A stretch of 64,000 nt of DNA from NCBI GenBank assembly GCA_947259115.1, contig CAMYKS010000006.1:124001-188000 (forward strand). Reading direction: 5' to 3'. The notes under the pieces are model-generated. The model did not search any database, was not told the DNA's origin, and saw only the letters and a program-made list of their open reading frames with translations. The DNA is from an uncultured Desulfobulbaceae bacterium (GTDB taxonomy: Bacteria > Desulfobacterota > Desulfobulbia > Desulfobulbales > BM004). Below, in pieces: positions 8,158 through 16,963 of the stretch. Position numbers and translations under genes: made by a program. Positions within the stretch are counted from its first letter, which is position 1; each line of letters starts with the position of its first letter.

Positions 8158-8928
8158 TCAACTTTCTATGTCGGACAGCAGCGTCTTTTGTACAGGTACA
8201 CATAATCCATGGGGCTGTTGCACTAGAACATTTTGCTCCAATCCAAATATGGTTCTCAGGTTCACCACTTTATTGGGCGGTTGATTGGCGATCCCGTAGC
8301 ACTTGAGATGGGGGAACACAGCTTCTGTACGGCGCAGTTTCTCCCGTTGTTGTTCCGGAGTTCCTTGCGGATCTTTGATCGACGGAGCACACAAGGCCAG
8401 TGGCGGATTGACCACTACGTTTTGTTCGAGAGGAAACTGGTTGGTCCTCAAGGTCACTGGCGCGTGGTCGGGCTTCTCCCCTGAAATCATGTAGCAGGTA
8501 TAGTACGGGCTGCGAGGTAGGCTATGTGTTGGATTGTTGGGAACGACCGCCTTGTTCGCAGGTGCGCAAACTGAGATTGCAGGACCGACATCGTGTACTT
8601 CCTCGCCGAACTGTTCGCTTTTCAGGCTAACTGCTGCATTCACCGGGCCTCCAGAAATCGAGTAGCACTTGAGGTACGTCGAATCGAGGGTGCCATGAGT
8701 ATTTTTGATCACAGGGGCACACAGTGATAAAGGTGCACCGAGATTGGCTTGCTCACGGGTGAACTGGCTTTTAAAATCGACATTTACAGGAGGGGTAGGA
8801 TTGACACCTCGGATCGAATAGCACTTATGATGGAGATCCGAAAGTAATGATGGAGTTGTTTTAGGGGCACAGGCTGCCAAACCTGCAAGGGCAACGATCA
8901 TTATGAGGCATCCATATGTAGGTTTCAT
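8158..8928 (-). CDS. Lipoprotein with four DUF7450-like repeats
   Basis: A 256-residue lipoprotein: the N-terminus MKPTYGCLIMIVALAGLAAC ends in a lipobox, with Cys20 as the lipid-modified residue. A strong binding site GGAGGAAAG precedes ATG 8928. The mature part is four repeats of about 55 residues, each running K/T-CY-x-I-x-G ... QF-x-x-E ... P-x-x-LCAP-x-x-K. Each repeat has two cysteines in fixed positions (CY near the start, LCAP near the end), suggesting one disulphide per repeat in the periplasm or at the cell surface. I recall this layout as DUF7450, but the name is from memory. No function is known to me. It is flanked by gene-free stretches and seems to be a single-gene unit. Confidence 0.75.
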   Translation of the reverse strand: MKPTYGCLIMIVALAGLAACAPKTTPSLLSDLHHKCYSIRGVNPTPPVNVDFKSQFTREQANLGAPLSLCAPVIKNTHGTLDSTYLKCYSISGGPVNAAVSLKSEQFGEEVHDVGPAISVCAPANKAVVPNNPTHSLPRSPYYTCYMISGEKPDHAPVTLRTNQFPLEQNVVVNPPLALCAPSIKDPQGTPEQQREKLRRTEAVFPHLKCYGIANQPPNKVVNLRTIFGLEQNVLVQQPHGLCVPVQKTLLSDIES

Positions 8929-9499
8929 TCTCTTTCCTCCATAATAATGATGGTTTCAGCATGCATGTATGAGATCCTGAATGCTTAGGGGTGACTCTAT
9001 CTCTCATGCCACTTTTTGTAACAATTTGGCCACAGGCCAAAGGATATAATTGCATATAACCGTAACTTAGAAAAAAGTCCAGAGCCGGGTTGGAGGTAAA
9101 GTGTTTGAAAAATTCAGGGGACATACTTAATTATTGCTAATGCCGAGTAGGATTTTACTTTGTGAGTATGGCACGCATAGCACAAGTAGTATAGCCCCCG
9201 GCATACCCAACCATATAATACAACGCGGGAACCGAAGGATGGATACCTTCTTAAATGGAACCGATTACCGTGAATAGAGGAGAAAGAGATAATTCGAAGT
9301 CATAGGAAAACAGGGGCAGGCATGCGTTAATGCGTTATTTATTCATTTGCTGGTTTAACAAACCGTCCAAAGTGAAGATACATAAACACTATATTGACTT
9401 AATCCCTGCCATAAAAAAGATAATAAGCCCCGTTAATCACATATCCATCAGGCATATTAACCTGACGGAAAAGAGGGTGAAACCGTTTCTGCCAGCGTT
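8929..9499. other. Gene-free interval
   Basis: About 570 bases without a credible gene. Short open frames here have no binding site and no recognisable sequence. The part next to 8929 holds the binding site and presumably the promoter of the minus-strand lipoprotein gene. Confidence 0.5.
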
Positions 9500-10324
9500 T
9501 TACTTCTGGCACTTTGGGCAGAAAAAAGTGGAACGGCCGGCCATGGTCTTTTTTGCAATGGGTGTTGCACAGCAACTGCAAGGCAGGCCCTGTTTCCCAT
9601 ATGCCTGCAGCTCAAGTTGAAAATAGCCGCTCTTGCCGCTCTCGTTGACAAAGTCGCTGATGGTCGTGCCCCCGCTTTTTATGGCTTTTTCAAGCACATG
9701 CCTACTGCTTTTCACGATTTTGTTCCACTGCTTCAGGGTGAGCCTGCCAACCATTTTGTCAGGTTTTAAGCCTGCATGGAACAGGATCTCGCAGGCATAG
9801 ATGTTGCCGATGCCGGCAATCACCCGGCTGTCCATGAGGAAGTTTTTGAGGGGCCGGTTTTTGCCTGCGGCACGCTCCTGCAGGTAGTCGGGGGTATAGT
9901 CCCGGCTGAGGGGTTCCGGTCCGATGTTTGACAGCATTGTATTGCTGAAATCATGGCCTGGAGGAAGGACCTGGACAAAGCCGAACCTCCTGATATCATT
10001 GAATCGAAGTTGCGTTTCATTATCAAGCCCCAGGCGAAGGTGGTCATGTTTTGCCCTGGGGGCGCCTGCCGGAAAAATGCCCAGCCTGCCGGTCATGCCC
10101 AGGTGGATAATGAGGTATGCCCCATTGTCCATAATGATGAGCAGAAATTTGGCGCGCCTGTCAACTGCTTTAACCCGCGCTCCCTGGATATATTTCTGCA
10201 GGTCCCTGCGGGGCATGGGCAGACGCAGTTTTTTATTGCCGGTCGCAATGTCAAGCACTTTGCGCCCGGGCAAATGGCGCTGCAGGCCGCGCCGTATAAC
10301 CTCTACTTCAGGAAGTTCTGGCAT
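9500..10324 (-). CDS. mutM: Formamidopyrimidine-DNA glycosylase (Fpg/MutM)
   Basis: A 274-residue base-excision repair enzyme that removes 8-oxoguanine and formamidopyrimidines and nicks the abasic site. The catalytic N-terminus PELPEVEV is intact (Pro after Met as nucleophile, Glu3), and the conserved Lys appears in DRRAKFLLI. The helix-two-turn-helix region reads GIGNIYACEILF. The C-terminal zinc finger has CSCC ... FCPKC with the lesion-binding Arg in AGRSTFF. Length is normal for the family. It ends the minus-strand group downstream of a Crp-like regulator and a phosphopantetheinyl transferase, with the inverted-repeat element 10380-10486 between it and the regulator. Confidence 0.95.
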   Translation of the reverse strand: MPELPEVEVIRRGLQRHLPGRKVLDIATGNKKLRLPMPRRDLQKYIQGARVKAVDRRAKFLLIIMDNGAYLIIHLGMTGRLGIFPAGAPRAKHDHLRLGLDNETQLRFNDIRRFGFVQVLPPGHDFSNTMLSNIGPEPLSRDYTPDYLQERAAGKNRPLKNFLMDSRVIAGIGNIYACEILFHAGLKPDKMVGRLTLKQWNKIVKSSRHVLEKAIKSGGTTISDFVNESGKSGYFQLELQAYGKQGLPCSCCATPIAKKTMAGRSTFFCPKCQK

Positions 10325-10379
10325 AATTAATGTTAAGTTATCTTATAAAAATAAGAAGCTTAGTTTTGCTTAATAATCT

Positions 10380-10486
10380 TAAAAACGCTGAGACAGATGC
10401 AGATTCAAGGAGCAGGGAATTCGGCTATATAATAAATATGCCGTATTCCATGCGACGCTGAAGATGCGTCTGTCTCAGCGTTTTTA
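10380..10486. repeat. 107-bp element with 18-bp perfect terminal inverted repeats
   Basis: TAAAAACGCTGAGACAGA (10380-10397) is the exact reverse complement of 10469-10486. The 71-base interior contains a nested small hairpin GACGC-N7-GCGTC (10454-10470). The right arm includes the TAA stop codon of the Crp-like gene. Both arms place T5 after a GC stem, so it could work as a long-loop bidirectional terminator; alternatively it is a small mobile (MITE-like) element or a structured RNA. Confidence 0.65.
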
Positions 10487-11167
10487 GAGTTTGGTCTCGC
10501 CTTCTGCAAGGTCTTCAAGCCCCGTTCTGTCAAGAATGGCAATCTGCGGGCCGTTTATCCTGATAAGCTCTTTACTCCCCATCTTGGTAAATATCCTTGA
10601 AAGTGTCTCAGGAATAGTGCCCAGAAAACTTGCCAGCTGCGACTTGGCAATATCGAGTTCAAATTCGTCTATGGAGCCGTTTTTATCACTCAGGTAAAGA
10701 AGGTAGGAGGCCAGCCTGCCGGGTACTTCCTTGAGCGACAGGGCTTCAATCAAATTGGAAAACTGCTTCAAGCGCTGTGAGAGCGAGGCCAGCATGTTCA
10801 TGGCAAGTGAGGGATTTGCGTGAATCAGATCCACAAAACCTTTCTTAGGAAAAAAAAAGAGCCTACAGCGCTCCAGGGCTTCGGCATTGGCCGGGTAACA
10901 GGAGCCTTCAAAAACAGGGACCTCGGCAAAGGGGTGTCCCGGGCCGAAAATATGCATGATCTGTTCCTTGCCATCCGGGGACACCTTAAACACCTTGACC
11001 CGGCCGCTGATCACAATATAAAAGCCGATACCGTCATCACCGTCAGAAAAAATCAGTTCGCCTTTTTTATACTCTTTGTCGGAAACAATTCGGGCTATTT
11101 CATCAAGCTCCTGGAGTGATAAACCGTTAAAAAGGTCTACCTGGGATAAATGCTTCCTGATTTCCAT
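10484..11167 (-). CDS. Crp/Fnr family transcription regulator
   Basis: A 227-residue regulator: an N-terminal cyclic-nucleotide-type beta-roll (about 10-125; GFYIVISGRVKVFKVSPDGKE, FGPGHPFAEVPVFEG), a dimer helix, then a winged helix-turn-helix (about 150-215) with recognition region QLASFLGTIPETLSRIF. It lacks the N-terminal cysteine cluster of Fnr, so it is not an oxygen-labile iron-sulphur sensor of that type; its two cysteines are in the beta-roll. The ligand is unknown. It is 38 bases downstream of the phosphopantetheinyl transferase gene and probably co-transcribed with it. Confidence 0.88.
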   Translation of the reverse strand: MEIRKHLSQVDLFNGLSLQELDEIARIVSDKEYKKGELIFSDGDDGIGFYIVISGRVKVFKVSPDGKEQIMHIFGPGHPFAEVPVFEGSCYPANAEALERCRLFFFPKKGFVDLIHANPSLAMNMLASLSQRLKQFSNLIEALSLKEVPGRLASYLLYLSDKNGSIDEFELDIAKSQLASFLGTIPETLSRIFTKMGSKELIRINGPQIAILDRTGLEDLAEGETKL

Positions 11168-11205
11168 ACCGTATAGAGGTCCTTGGTGTGTTCATCAAAA
11201 GGGGT

Positions 11206-12006
11206 TCAGGCCACAGTATCATTCCTAGCTGTAAGTGCCAAGGCATAATCCGCAATAAGGTCTACAGCGACGCTGCTTTTTTCAGTGCATGGCTTGCCAT
11301 GCAAGCCGTTATGTCTCCATGTGAAAACAAATTTCAAGATAGCAGAGCCCTTACCTGCAGAGCCTGCAATAATTTCTCTCAGTTCAAGTTCCATGAAGCC
11401 GGGCAGGGGAATTGAATCGGCAACCTTGCGCAGTGCCTCTTTTGCAGCCCACAGTTTGGTAAGAACAGGGGTGGATTGGGCATATGTTACGCTGAAAAAT
11501 GAGCCTAAAATCCGCTCATCCCCAGGGGTGCAGAAACGTTCGCGCACCCTGTCAACCCGCTCCGTAACCTGCTGGATGTCTATGCCGCAAAGCCCCTTGC
11601 TGACAGCCATGGCTGCTGCCAGGCCCCCACTGTGGGAGATGGAGATATCAGGCAGGGCAACGACTTTTTTCTCGGCAGCAAGAAACGGTCTGCCTTTCTC
11701 GTCAGGGATAACGGCCAGGTTGGACCAGTCCAGAGGATTATTACTTTGCAGAAGCACGCGGGCTGCAGCATATTTGGCAGCAAAACGACCACCAAGCCAT
11801 TCCTTTTTGCGCTTGTCTGAGGCAAACCTGCCTAAATATTCATGCTCGCGGCGGCAGAGGTAGTTTGCCGCAGCTGTAGCTTCTCCGAGCTTCCCGAGAT
11901 CCAGAAGGATGTATGCCATATCATGCTGGTATTGCAAAGACTCCCGAGCCTGGGAAGAGGAAAAACGCTCATTTGCAACTATGCAGTTTTCAAAGGGGAA
12001 ATCCAT
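11206..12006 (-). CDS. 4'-phosphopantetheinyl transferase superfamily protein (Sfp type)
   Basis: A 266-residue enzyme of the two-domain Sfp class, which moves phosphopantetheine from CoA to carrier proteins of fatty-acid, polyketide or peptide synthases. Visible motifs are DEKGRPFL, SISHSGG, the Mg-binding GIDIQQV and the helix LWAAKEALRK (family W-x-x-KEA). Length is near that of the larger members. No synthase gene lies nearby, so it may serve a distant cluster or the acyl carrier protein. It lies upstream of the Crp-like gene on the same strand. Confidence 0.88.
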   Translation of the reverse strand: MDFPFENCIVANERFSSSQARESLQYQHDMAYILLDLGKLGEATAAANYLCRREHEYLGRFASDKRKKEWLGGRFAAKYAAARVLLQSNNPLDWSNLAVIPDEKGRPFLAAEKKVVALPDISISHSGGLAAAMAVSKGLCGIDIQQVTERVDRVRERFCTPGDERILGSFFSVTYAQSTPVLTKLWAAKEALRKVADSIPLPGFMELELREIIAGSAGKGSAILKFVFTWRHNGLHGKPCTEKSSVAVDLIADYALALTARNDTVA

Positions 12007-12191
12007 GGGTATAGTGCTTTCGTTTATCCAGCGCTGTGAATATTAAAAAGTGATTCAGGATTGTAAACCCTGAGAAATTCCTTGCTATTTGTTTTGAAAA
12101 AAGCTCTTTTAAAATAAATGCTTGTACTCTGTTTGTAACTGTTAATCATATGTTTGTAACGTATTTTCGTTGCTGATTCTGGAATAATTAT

Positions 12192-12893
12192 ATGGAATGG
12201 CTCGCCAAGGCAACCGCATTTGACGTTCTGGTACTTGTAATTTTTCTCCTTTTCCTGGTCCGGGGCATCTGGATAGGCTTTATCCGGCAAATTTCCTCAT
12301 TGCTTGCCATGGTTGGCGGCTTTCTGCTTGCCGGCTATTTTGATAACGATTTCTATCGCTTTATTCTGCCCTATTTTGATAATTCCCATACGTCGTTTCT
12401 CTTAAGTTATATTCTTTTATTTATAGCGTTTTTTTTGCTGATCAAACTGGCGGGGCTTGGTCTGAAAAAGGTCATGGATATTACCCTTTCCGGCTGGTTT
12501 GACAGGACCGTTGGCGGACTGTTTGGTGTTATCAAGGGGGTTTTTTTGATCAGTCTGATCTTTGTTGTCGTCACAAGCTACCTGTCTGGAGCGAACAAAT
12601 ATCTCAAAAAATCAATTACATACCCATTTCTTGCCCAAAGCTCCAAAGCTGTTTTGACCCTTATCAGAGATTATGATCTCAGGTCTTATTTTATTCCCAA
12701 GGAGCCGGCCATAACGCTTCCCTCTTTTGACAACTTCCCAGACGAGGCAGAAAAGCAAGAAATAATTGAGGAGCCGGAAGCAGAAAACGAGCCCGATGAA
12801 AGTGAGGATGCAACTGGCGAGCATGAAATAATTGAGGAGCTGGAAGCAGAAAGTGGGCCTGATGGAAGTGAGGATATGAGGGAAGAACGATAA
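12192..12893 (+). CDS. cvpA: CvpA family membrane protein with duplicated acidic tail
   Basis: A 233-residue inner-membrane protein. Residues 1-165 match the CvpA family: four hydrophobic helices, an early FLVRGIWIGFIRQ segment and GGLFGVIKGV before the last helix. The family is linked to colicin V secretion and envelope stress; its biochemistry is not settled. The C-terminal 45 residues are a very acidic tail made of a 22-residue unit present twice (EIIEEPEAENEPDESED and EIIEELEAESGPDGSED), encoded by a 66-bp tandem duplication, and this tail is not part of the core family. It stands alone, convergent with the glycosyltransferase gene. Confidence 0.8.
   Translation: MEWLAKATAFDVLVLVIFLLFLVRGIWIGFIRQISSLLAMVGGFLLAGYFDNDFYRFILPYFDNSHTSFLLSYILLFIAFFLLIKLAGLGLKKVMDITLSGWFDRTVGGLFGVIKGVFLISLIFVVVTSYLSGANKYLKKSITYPFLAQSSKAVLTLIRDYDLRSYFIPKEPAITLPSFDNFPDEAEKQEIIEEPEAENEPDESEDATGEHEIIEELEAESGPDGSEDMREER
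12759..12890 (+). repeat. 66-bp tandem duplication inside the cvpA-family gene
   Basis: Units start at 12759 and 12825 and differ at a modest number of bases, so the duplication is recent. It is in frame and doubles the acidic tail. Confidence 0.85.
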
Positions 12894-12996
12894 ATATATG
12901 TATTGCAAAATGTTCAGCAATCAGCAGCCGGCATGAAAAGCATGAAAAGTATAAAGGCTAATTACCATTGACGTCTGCATAGAAATTGGTATTCTT

Positions 12997-13063
12997 CCCC
13001 TAGTCCCCCTAGTCCCCCTAGTCCCCCTAGTCCCCCTAGTCCCCCTAGTCCCCCTAGTCCCCT
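12997..13063. repeat. 9-bp tandem repeat CCCCCTAGT, six full copies
   Basis: Six exact copies run from 13005 to 13058, flanked by partial units on both sides. It lies between two convergent genes and is strand-asymmetric (pyrimidine-rich on plus). Copy number is likely to vary between strains. Confidence 0.95.
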
Positions 13064-13077
13064 CGACTCAGTTGCCT

Positions 13078-13776
13078 CTATTTCTCCCTATACCATTGCG
13101 CCAATGTTTGCGGCTTCACCCCAAGCAGATAAGCGATGATGATTACCTGGTTCATTACTGTAGTACGCAGGATGCCCAGCTTCTGCCAGCGCCGGGCTGA
13201 AGTGGTTGCCGCCAGTGGCAGTGTTTTGATGCGCCCTTTTCGTTTCAGCCTCCGCACCATTTCAAAATCCTCCATTATGGGCAGGGCCGGAAATCCCCCC
13301 AGTGCAGCAAACAAGTCAGCGCTGACAAAAATTCCCTGGTCGCCATAGGGCATTTGCAGAAACCTGGAACGGAAATTTGCCAGCCATTCTATGACACGCA
13401 GGCCCCAAAACCCACCGTCAATTTTCAAGCGGAAGGCGCCAGCAGCAACTCCAGTCTGGTTTAAAGCATTTCGCACCTGGGCAACAAATCCCGGTGCCAG
13501 CCGGGTGTCGCCATGGAGAAAGAGCAGGATATCACCACAGGCAGCCTTTGCTCCAGCATTCATCTGGGAAGCCTTGCCTGCAGAAACACGTATGACCTTT
13601 GCGCCAAGTGCTTTAGCCGTATCTGCTGTGTTGTCAGAACTGCCCCCGTCCACCACAAGCACTTCTATGCCGGGCGTGGAGAGCAGTTCCGGCAGAAACT
13701 TCGAGATGCACCCAGCCTCGTTAAGTGTCGGAATTATGATTGATATGTTTGAGGTCTTCCGGTCTGTCGACATCGT
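13078..13776 (-). CDS. Family 2 glycosyltransferase (TIGR04283 type)
   Basis: I prefer the start at 13776 (MSTDRKTSNISIIIPTLNE, 232 residues) over 13797, since it reduces overlap with the upstream gene. The GT-A fold shows SIIIPTLNE, VVDGGSSDNT and LFLHGDTRLAPGF (the metal-binding DxD region is replaced by HGD as usual here), then GDQGIFV and MEDFEMVRRLKRKG. The family is annotated as rSAM/selenodomain-associated transferase 2 and related to arsenosugar synthesis. It overlaps the TIGR04282-type gene upstream by 56 bases, the pairing normally seen. No radical SAM partner or ars gene is adjacent, so the pathway is open. Confidence 0.82.
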   Translation of the reverse strand, partial: TMSTDRKTSNISIIIPTLNEAGCISKFLPELLSTPGIEVLVVDGGSSDNTADTAKALGAKVIRVSAGKASQMNAGAKAACGDILLFLHGDTRLAPGFVAQVRNALNQTGVAAGAFRLKIDGGFWGLRVIEWLANFRSRFLQMPYGDQGIFVSADLFAALGGFPALPIMEDFEMVRRLKRKGRIKTLPLAATTSARRWQKLGILRTTVMNQVIIIAYLLGVKPQTLAQWYREK

Positions 13777-14341
13777 GCAATTCTTCAAGGATTTCAAAGG
13801 ATAAGCAAAGCTGTTGAGCCAGGGAAACGGTTACTTCGAACACCCTGTCAGTGGACCAGGGAATATGGTCAAATAATGCATCAAAGGGGCACTTTAAGCC
13901 TATGAGGTAATAACCGCCGTCAGTGGCCGGCCCAAGGACCAGGTCTTTAAGATACAGGGCATCAAAAGCCCTGTGGATATGTTCCTTGGAAAGTCCGGGA
14001 CAGTCGCAGCCGATGGTAACCACCCTTTGGGCTCCAGCATTAAAGGCATCAGCAAATGCCTGATTGAGTTTCTTCCCCAGGTCCCCTGTCCCCTGCTTTT
14101 TATAGCTGCGGTTCAGGCCAAGCCAGTTTTGCATGCTGGCCAGATCACCTCCCTCATAATAGATGACCGGCTCAATTGTAGTGGTTTTAACCAGTTGATC
14201 AATTGTATGAACGGTTTGCTCCGTCAGTTCTCTCTGCAAGGCTGCCGCCCCTTCCTCACCCAGAGCATCAATGAGGCGGGTCTTGGTCTGTCCCGGTTCC
14301 GGATACCTGGTGAAAATTATAAGTTGATCAACCAAATGCAT
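13721..14341 (-). CDS. DUF2064 / TIGR04282-type nucleotidyl or glycosyl transferase
   Basis: The start at 14341 (MHLVDQLIIFTRYPEPGQTKTR, 206 residues; AGGA nine bases upstream) fits the family better than the longer frame to 14404. Motifs are FTRYPEPGQTKTRL near the N-terminus, IGCDCPGLS and GPATDGGYYLIGL, which define the DUF2064 GT-A-like fold (rSAM/selenodomain-associated transferase 1). The activity is not established. The gene overlaps the partner glycosyltransferase and is divergent, at 75 bases, from the UPF0280 gene. Confidence 0.8.
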   Translation of the reverse strand: MHLVDQLIIFTRYPEPGQTKTRLIDALGEEGAAALQRELTEQTVHTIDQLVKTTTIEPVIYYEGGDLASMQNWLGLNRSYKKQGTGDLGKKLNQAFADAFNAGAQRVVTIGCDCPGLSKEHIHRAFDALYLKDLVLGPATDGGYYLIGLKCPFDALFDHIPWSTDRVFEVTVSLAQQLCLSFEILEELHDVDRPEDLKHINHNSDT

Positions 14342-14416
14342 GCTTTTCATCCTGTAATCATTAGGGTATTGTTGCTTGCCAATCCATAATTTCAGATGCA
14401 GCAAGGAATATGTACC

Positions 14417-15187
14417 ATGAACGGGGAAAAAAGAAAAAAAATCTCACCTGCAGACTATAAAAAAAGGAGTTATCGTCAGACAATTGCTGCTGACAACCTG
14501 ATTTCATCCTTTGTGACAGTCAAAGAAACAGACCTGCATATCCTGGCTGCAAAAAATATTGAAGCCGAGGGCAAGCACTCTGTTCATCGCTACCGGAACC
14601 AGCTGGAAAACTACATCAACTCCCACCCCGATTTTCTGACAGCCCTTATACCTCTGGAACCGGACAACCTGGCGCCACCCATAGTCAAAGCTATGTTCAA
14701 GGCTGCCGCTGCAGCGGATGTGGGGCCCATGGCTGCTGTTGCCGGAGCCATGGCGGAATATGTGGGCCGGGACCTTCTTGATAGCGGTTTGCAGGATGTT
14801 ATAGTTGAAAACGGCGGTGATATATTTCTGGCCAGAAATAAGGCGTGTGTAGCAGCCATCTTTGCAGGCAGCTCACAGCTCAACCAGAAAGTGGGCATCA
14901 GGATACCGGCCTCCCGTATGCCGGTCGGGCTCTGCACCTCTTCAGGCACAGTAGGACATTCCCTGAGCCTGGGAAAGGCTGACGCCGTCACAGTGCTGGC
15001 CCCATCCGCACTGTTGGCAGATGCAGCAGCTACCCGTCTTGGCAATGAGGTGACAGCAGCCGGCAAGGATAATATCAACGATGTTCTCGGGATTGCAAAG
15101 ACTATTCCAGGGCTTCTCGGGGTGGTAATTATTTGTGGAAAACATATGGGAGCCTGGGGTGAAATTGATTTACTGGGACTTGATTAG
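14417..15187 (+). CDS. UPF0280 family protein (ApbE-like fold)
   Basis: ATG 14417 has AAGGA about ten bases upstream and gives 256 residues. The sequence has the family marks: YKKRSYR near the start, SFVTVKETDL, GPMAAVAGAMAEYVG, VENGGDIF and the C-terminal CTSSGTVGHS and AAATRLGNEV. These resemble FMN transferase ApbE, and the family is often annotated as ApbE-like, but no activity is proven here. It is divergent from the TIGR04282-type gene, sharing a short 75-base promoter region. Confidence 0.85.
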   Translation: MNGEKRKKISPADYKKRSYRQTIAADNLISSFVTVKETDLHILAAKNIEAEGKHSVHRYRNQLENYINSHPDFLTALIPLEPDNLAPPIVKAMFKAAAAADVGPMAAVAGAMAEYVGRDLLDSGLQDVIVENGGDIFLARNKACVAAIFAGSSQLNQKVGIRIPASRMPVGLCTSSGTVGHSLSLGKADAVTVLAPSALLADAAATRLGNEVTAAGKDNINDVLGIAKTIPGLLGVVIICGKHMGAWGEIDLLGLD

Positions 15188-15517
15188 CAGCCTGCCGGAG
15201 AATTCCGAACCTGCTGCGCATAAGTCCCCTGTATTTAAGGGTATTTATGCCCTGTATTTAAGGGTACTTACCTGAGGGAGTATAGTTTCTGACTTCGAAA
15301 GTGAAAGAATCGCCCCAAATTCAAGAAATTTTGTTCTCGATTCCTTATTTTTTCACTACGATTATAATTCTCCACAGGCCCCTAGTAGGAAAAGTTGCTG
15401 AAACATGCTATAACCTGTTAAGATTAAAACCTAATTCCGTGAGGAAAAATTTCTGGCTGCGGATTTAGACCCAACGGCTTACGGATTCAGGCTGAATAAA
15501 TTATACAGAGGACGCCG
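15188..15517. other. Intergenic region with a 23-bp direct repeat
   Basis: The 17-mer CCCTGTATTTAAGGGTA occurs at 15227 and again at 15250, and each copy carries a CCC...GGG dyad. Either could be an operator pair or a repeat remnant in front of manC. The remaining DNA shows no gene. Confidence 0.6.
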
Positions 15518-16927
15518 ATGTCTCATATCCAACCCGTAATACTTGCCGGAGGAACCGGAACCCGGCTTTGGCCCTTGTCCAGGGAACTTTATCCCAAGCA
15601 GCTTTTGAACCTGACAGAGGATATCTCCCTGCTGCAGGCCACCATCAAAAGAATTCTCTCCCTGCCGAATATGCTGCCGCCGCTGGTTGTGGTGGGTGAT
15701 GAGCATCGTTTTCTGACCCAGAACCAGATCGACGAACTTGGCCTCAGGGACAAAATCACCATCATTTTAGAGCCGTTGGGGCGCGATACAGCACCAGCTA
15801 TTTGTGCAGCAGCCCTCTATGCCCTTGCAAAGCATGACGAGGATACCATCATGCTGGTCCTGCCGGCAGATCACCTGATCAGCAAGCCGGAAGCCTTTGT
15901 GCAGGGAATTGAGCATGCCGCAGAACTTGCGGCTGACGGCCACCTCGTGACATTCGGCATTACACCGCACAGTCCGGAGACAGGCTACGGCTATATTCAA
16001 AGGGGGGAAGGAAACAGGGTTCTGTCCTTTGTTGAGAAGCCTGATATGAAAACAGCAGAGCGCTACCTTGCCGAGGGCAACTATTACTGGAACAGCGGCA
16101 TGTTCGCTTTTTGCCTTAAGACATTTTTTGCAGAGGTGAGAAAATATGCACCGCAAACCTGTTTACTCATGGAAGAGTCTTTTGAAAAGGGCCGGGTGGA
16201 TGAGCCTTTTTTTCGCCTTGATCAGTTGAGTATGGAGGCCTGTGCCTGTGAATCAATAGACTATGCCCTGATGGAAAAATCAGGACGGGTGGCGGTGGTT
16301 CCCGTTGATATGGGTTGGGATGACATCGGTTCATGGCAGGCCCTCTGGGATGTTTCCGCTAAAGACGCAGAGGGCAATGTAGTGCACGGGGATGTTGTTT
16401 TAGAGGATGTGCGCAACAGTCTGATTCGTGCAGAAAACAGGCTGGTGGCAGGTGTCGGCCTTGAAGGTACCCTGGTGGTGGAAACAGCGGATGCCGTGCT
16501 GGTGGCACCGCTTGCCAGGGCCCAGGATGTCAAGAAGATAGTAACCCGCATCAAAGCGGACAAAAATGAGGCATACCGGCTGCACATGACAGTCTATCGG
16601 CCCTGGGGCAGCTACACTGTTTTAGAAGAACAGGAAAGATTTCAGATCAAGCGGCTCTCGGTGAATCCCGGCGCCAAGCTTTCCCTGCAGATGCACCACC
16701 ACAGGTCGGAACATTGGGTGGTTGTCAAGGGCACCGCAACCGTCACCTGCGGCGAAGAAAAATTCCTGGTCCATGAAAACGAATCAACCTATATCTCAGC
16801 AGGCAAAAAGCATCGTCTTGAAAATGAAGGGGTCATCCCCCTTGAACTGATAGAGGTGCAGAACGGCAGCTACCTGGGAGAGGATGATATTGTCCGCTTT
16901 GATGATGTATATGGCCGCGAGAAATAA
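15518..16927 (+). CDS. manC: Mannose-1-phosphate guanylyltransferase / mannose-6-phosphate isomerase
   Basis: A 469-residue bifunctional enzyme making GDP-mannose for surface polysaccharide. The N-terminal nucleotidyltransferase (about 1-330) has GGTGTRLWPLSRELYPKQLL, then PADHLI and FVEKPD, with YYWNSGMF and VDMGWDDIGSW later. The C-terminal type II cupin (about 350-465) carries RPWGSY and LSLQMHHHRSEHWVVV with the metal histidines. Length is normal for ManC/AlgA. It is followed after 36 bases by the PilZ gene, so the two are probably co-transcribed. No glycosyltransferase cluster is adjacent. Confidence 0.95.
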   Translation: MSHIQPVILAGGTGTRLWPLSRELYPKQLLNLTEDISLLQATIKRILSLPNMLPPLVVVGDEHRFLTQNQIDELGLRDKITIILEPLGRDTAPAICAAALYALAKHDEDTIMLVLPADHLISKPEAFVQGIEHAAELAADGHLVTFGITPHSPETGYGYIQRGEGNRVLSFVEKPDMKTAERYLAEGNYYWNSGMFAFCLKTFFAEVRKYAPQTCLLMEESFEKGRVDEPFFRLDQLSMEACACESIDYALMEKSGRVAVVPVDMGWDDIGSWQALWDVSAKDAEGNVVHGDVVLEDVRNSLIRAENRLVAGVGLEGTLVVETADAVLVAPLARAQDVKKIVTRIKADKNEAYRLHMTVYRPWGSYTVLEEQERFQIKRLSVNPGAKLSLQMHHHRSEHWVVVKGTATVTCGEEKFLVHENESTYISAGKKHRLENEGVIPLELIEVQNGSYLGEDDIVRFDDVYGREK

Positions 16928-16963
16928 TATCACCTGCCGGTCTTACAAGTAAACTGAGTACCT

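Noticed and set aside
9330..9620. 96-residue plus-strand frame
   Set aside because: It overlaps the 3' end of mutM in antisense and has no binding site.
13078..14341. Arsenosugar or selenium pathway from the TIGR04282/TIGR04283 pair
   Set aside because: No radical SAM, ars or sel gene is adjacent; only the transferase pair is present, so the pathway is not supported.
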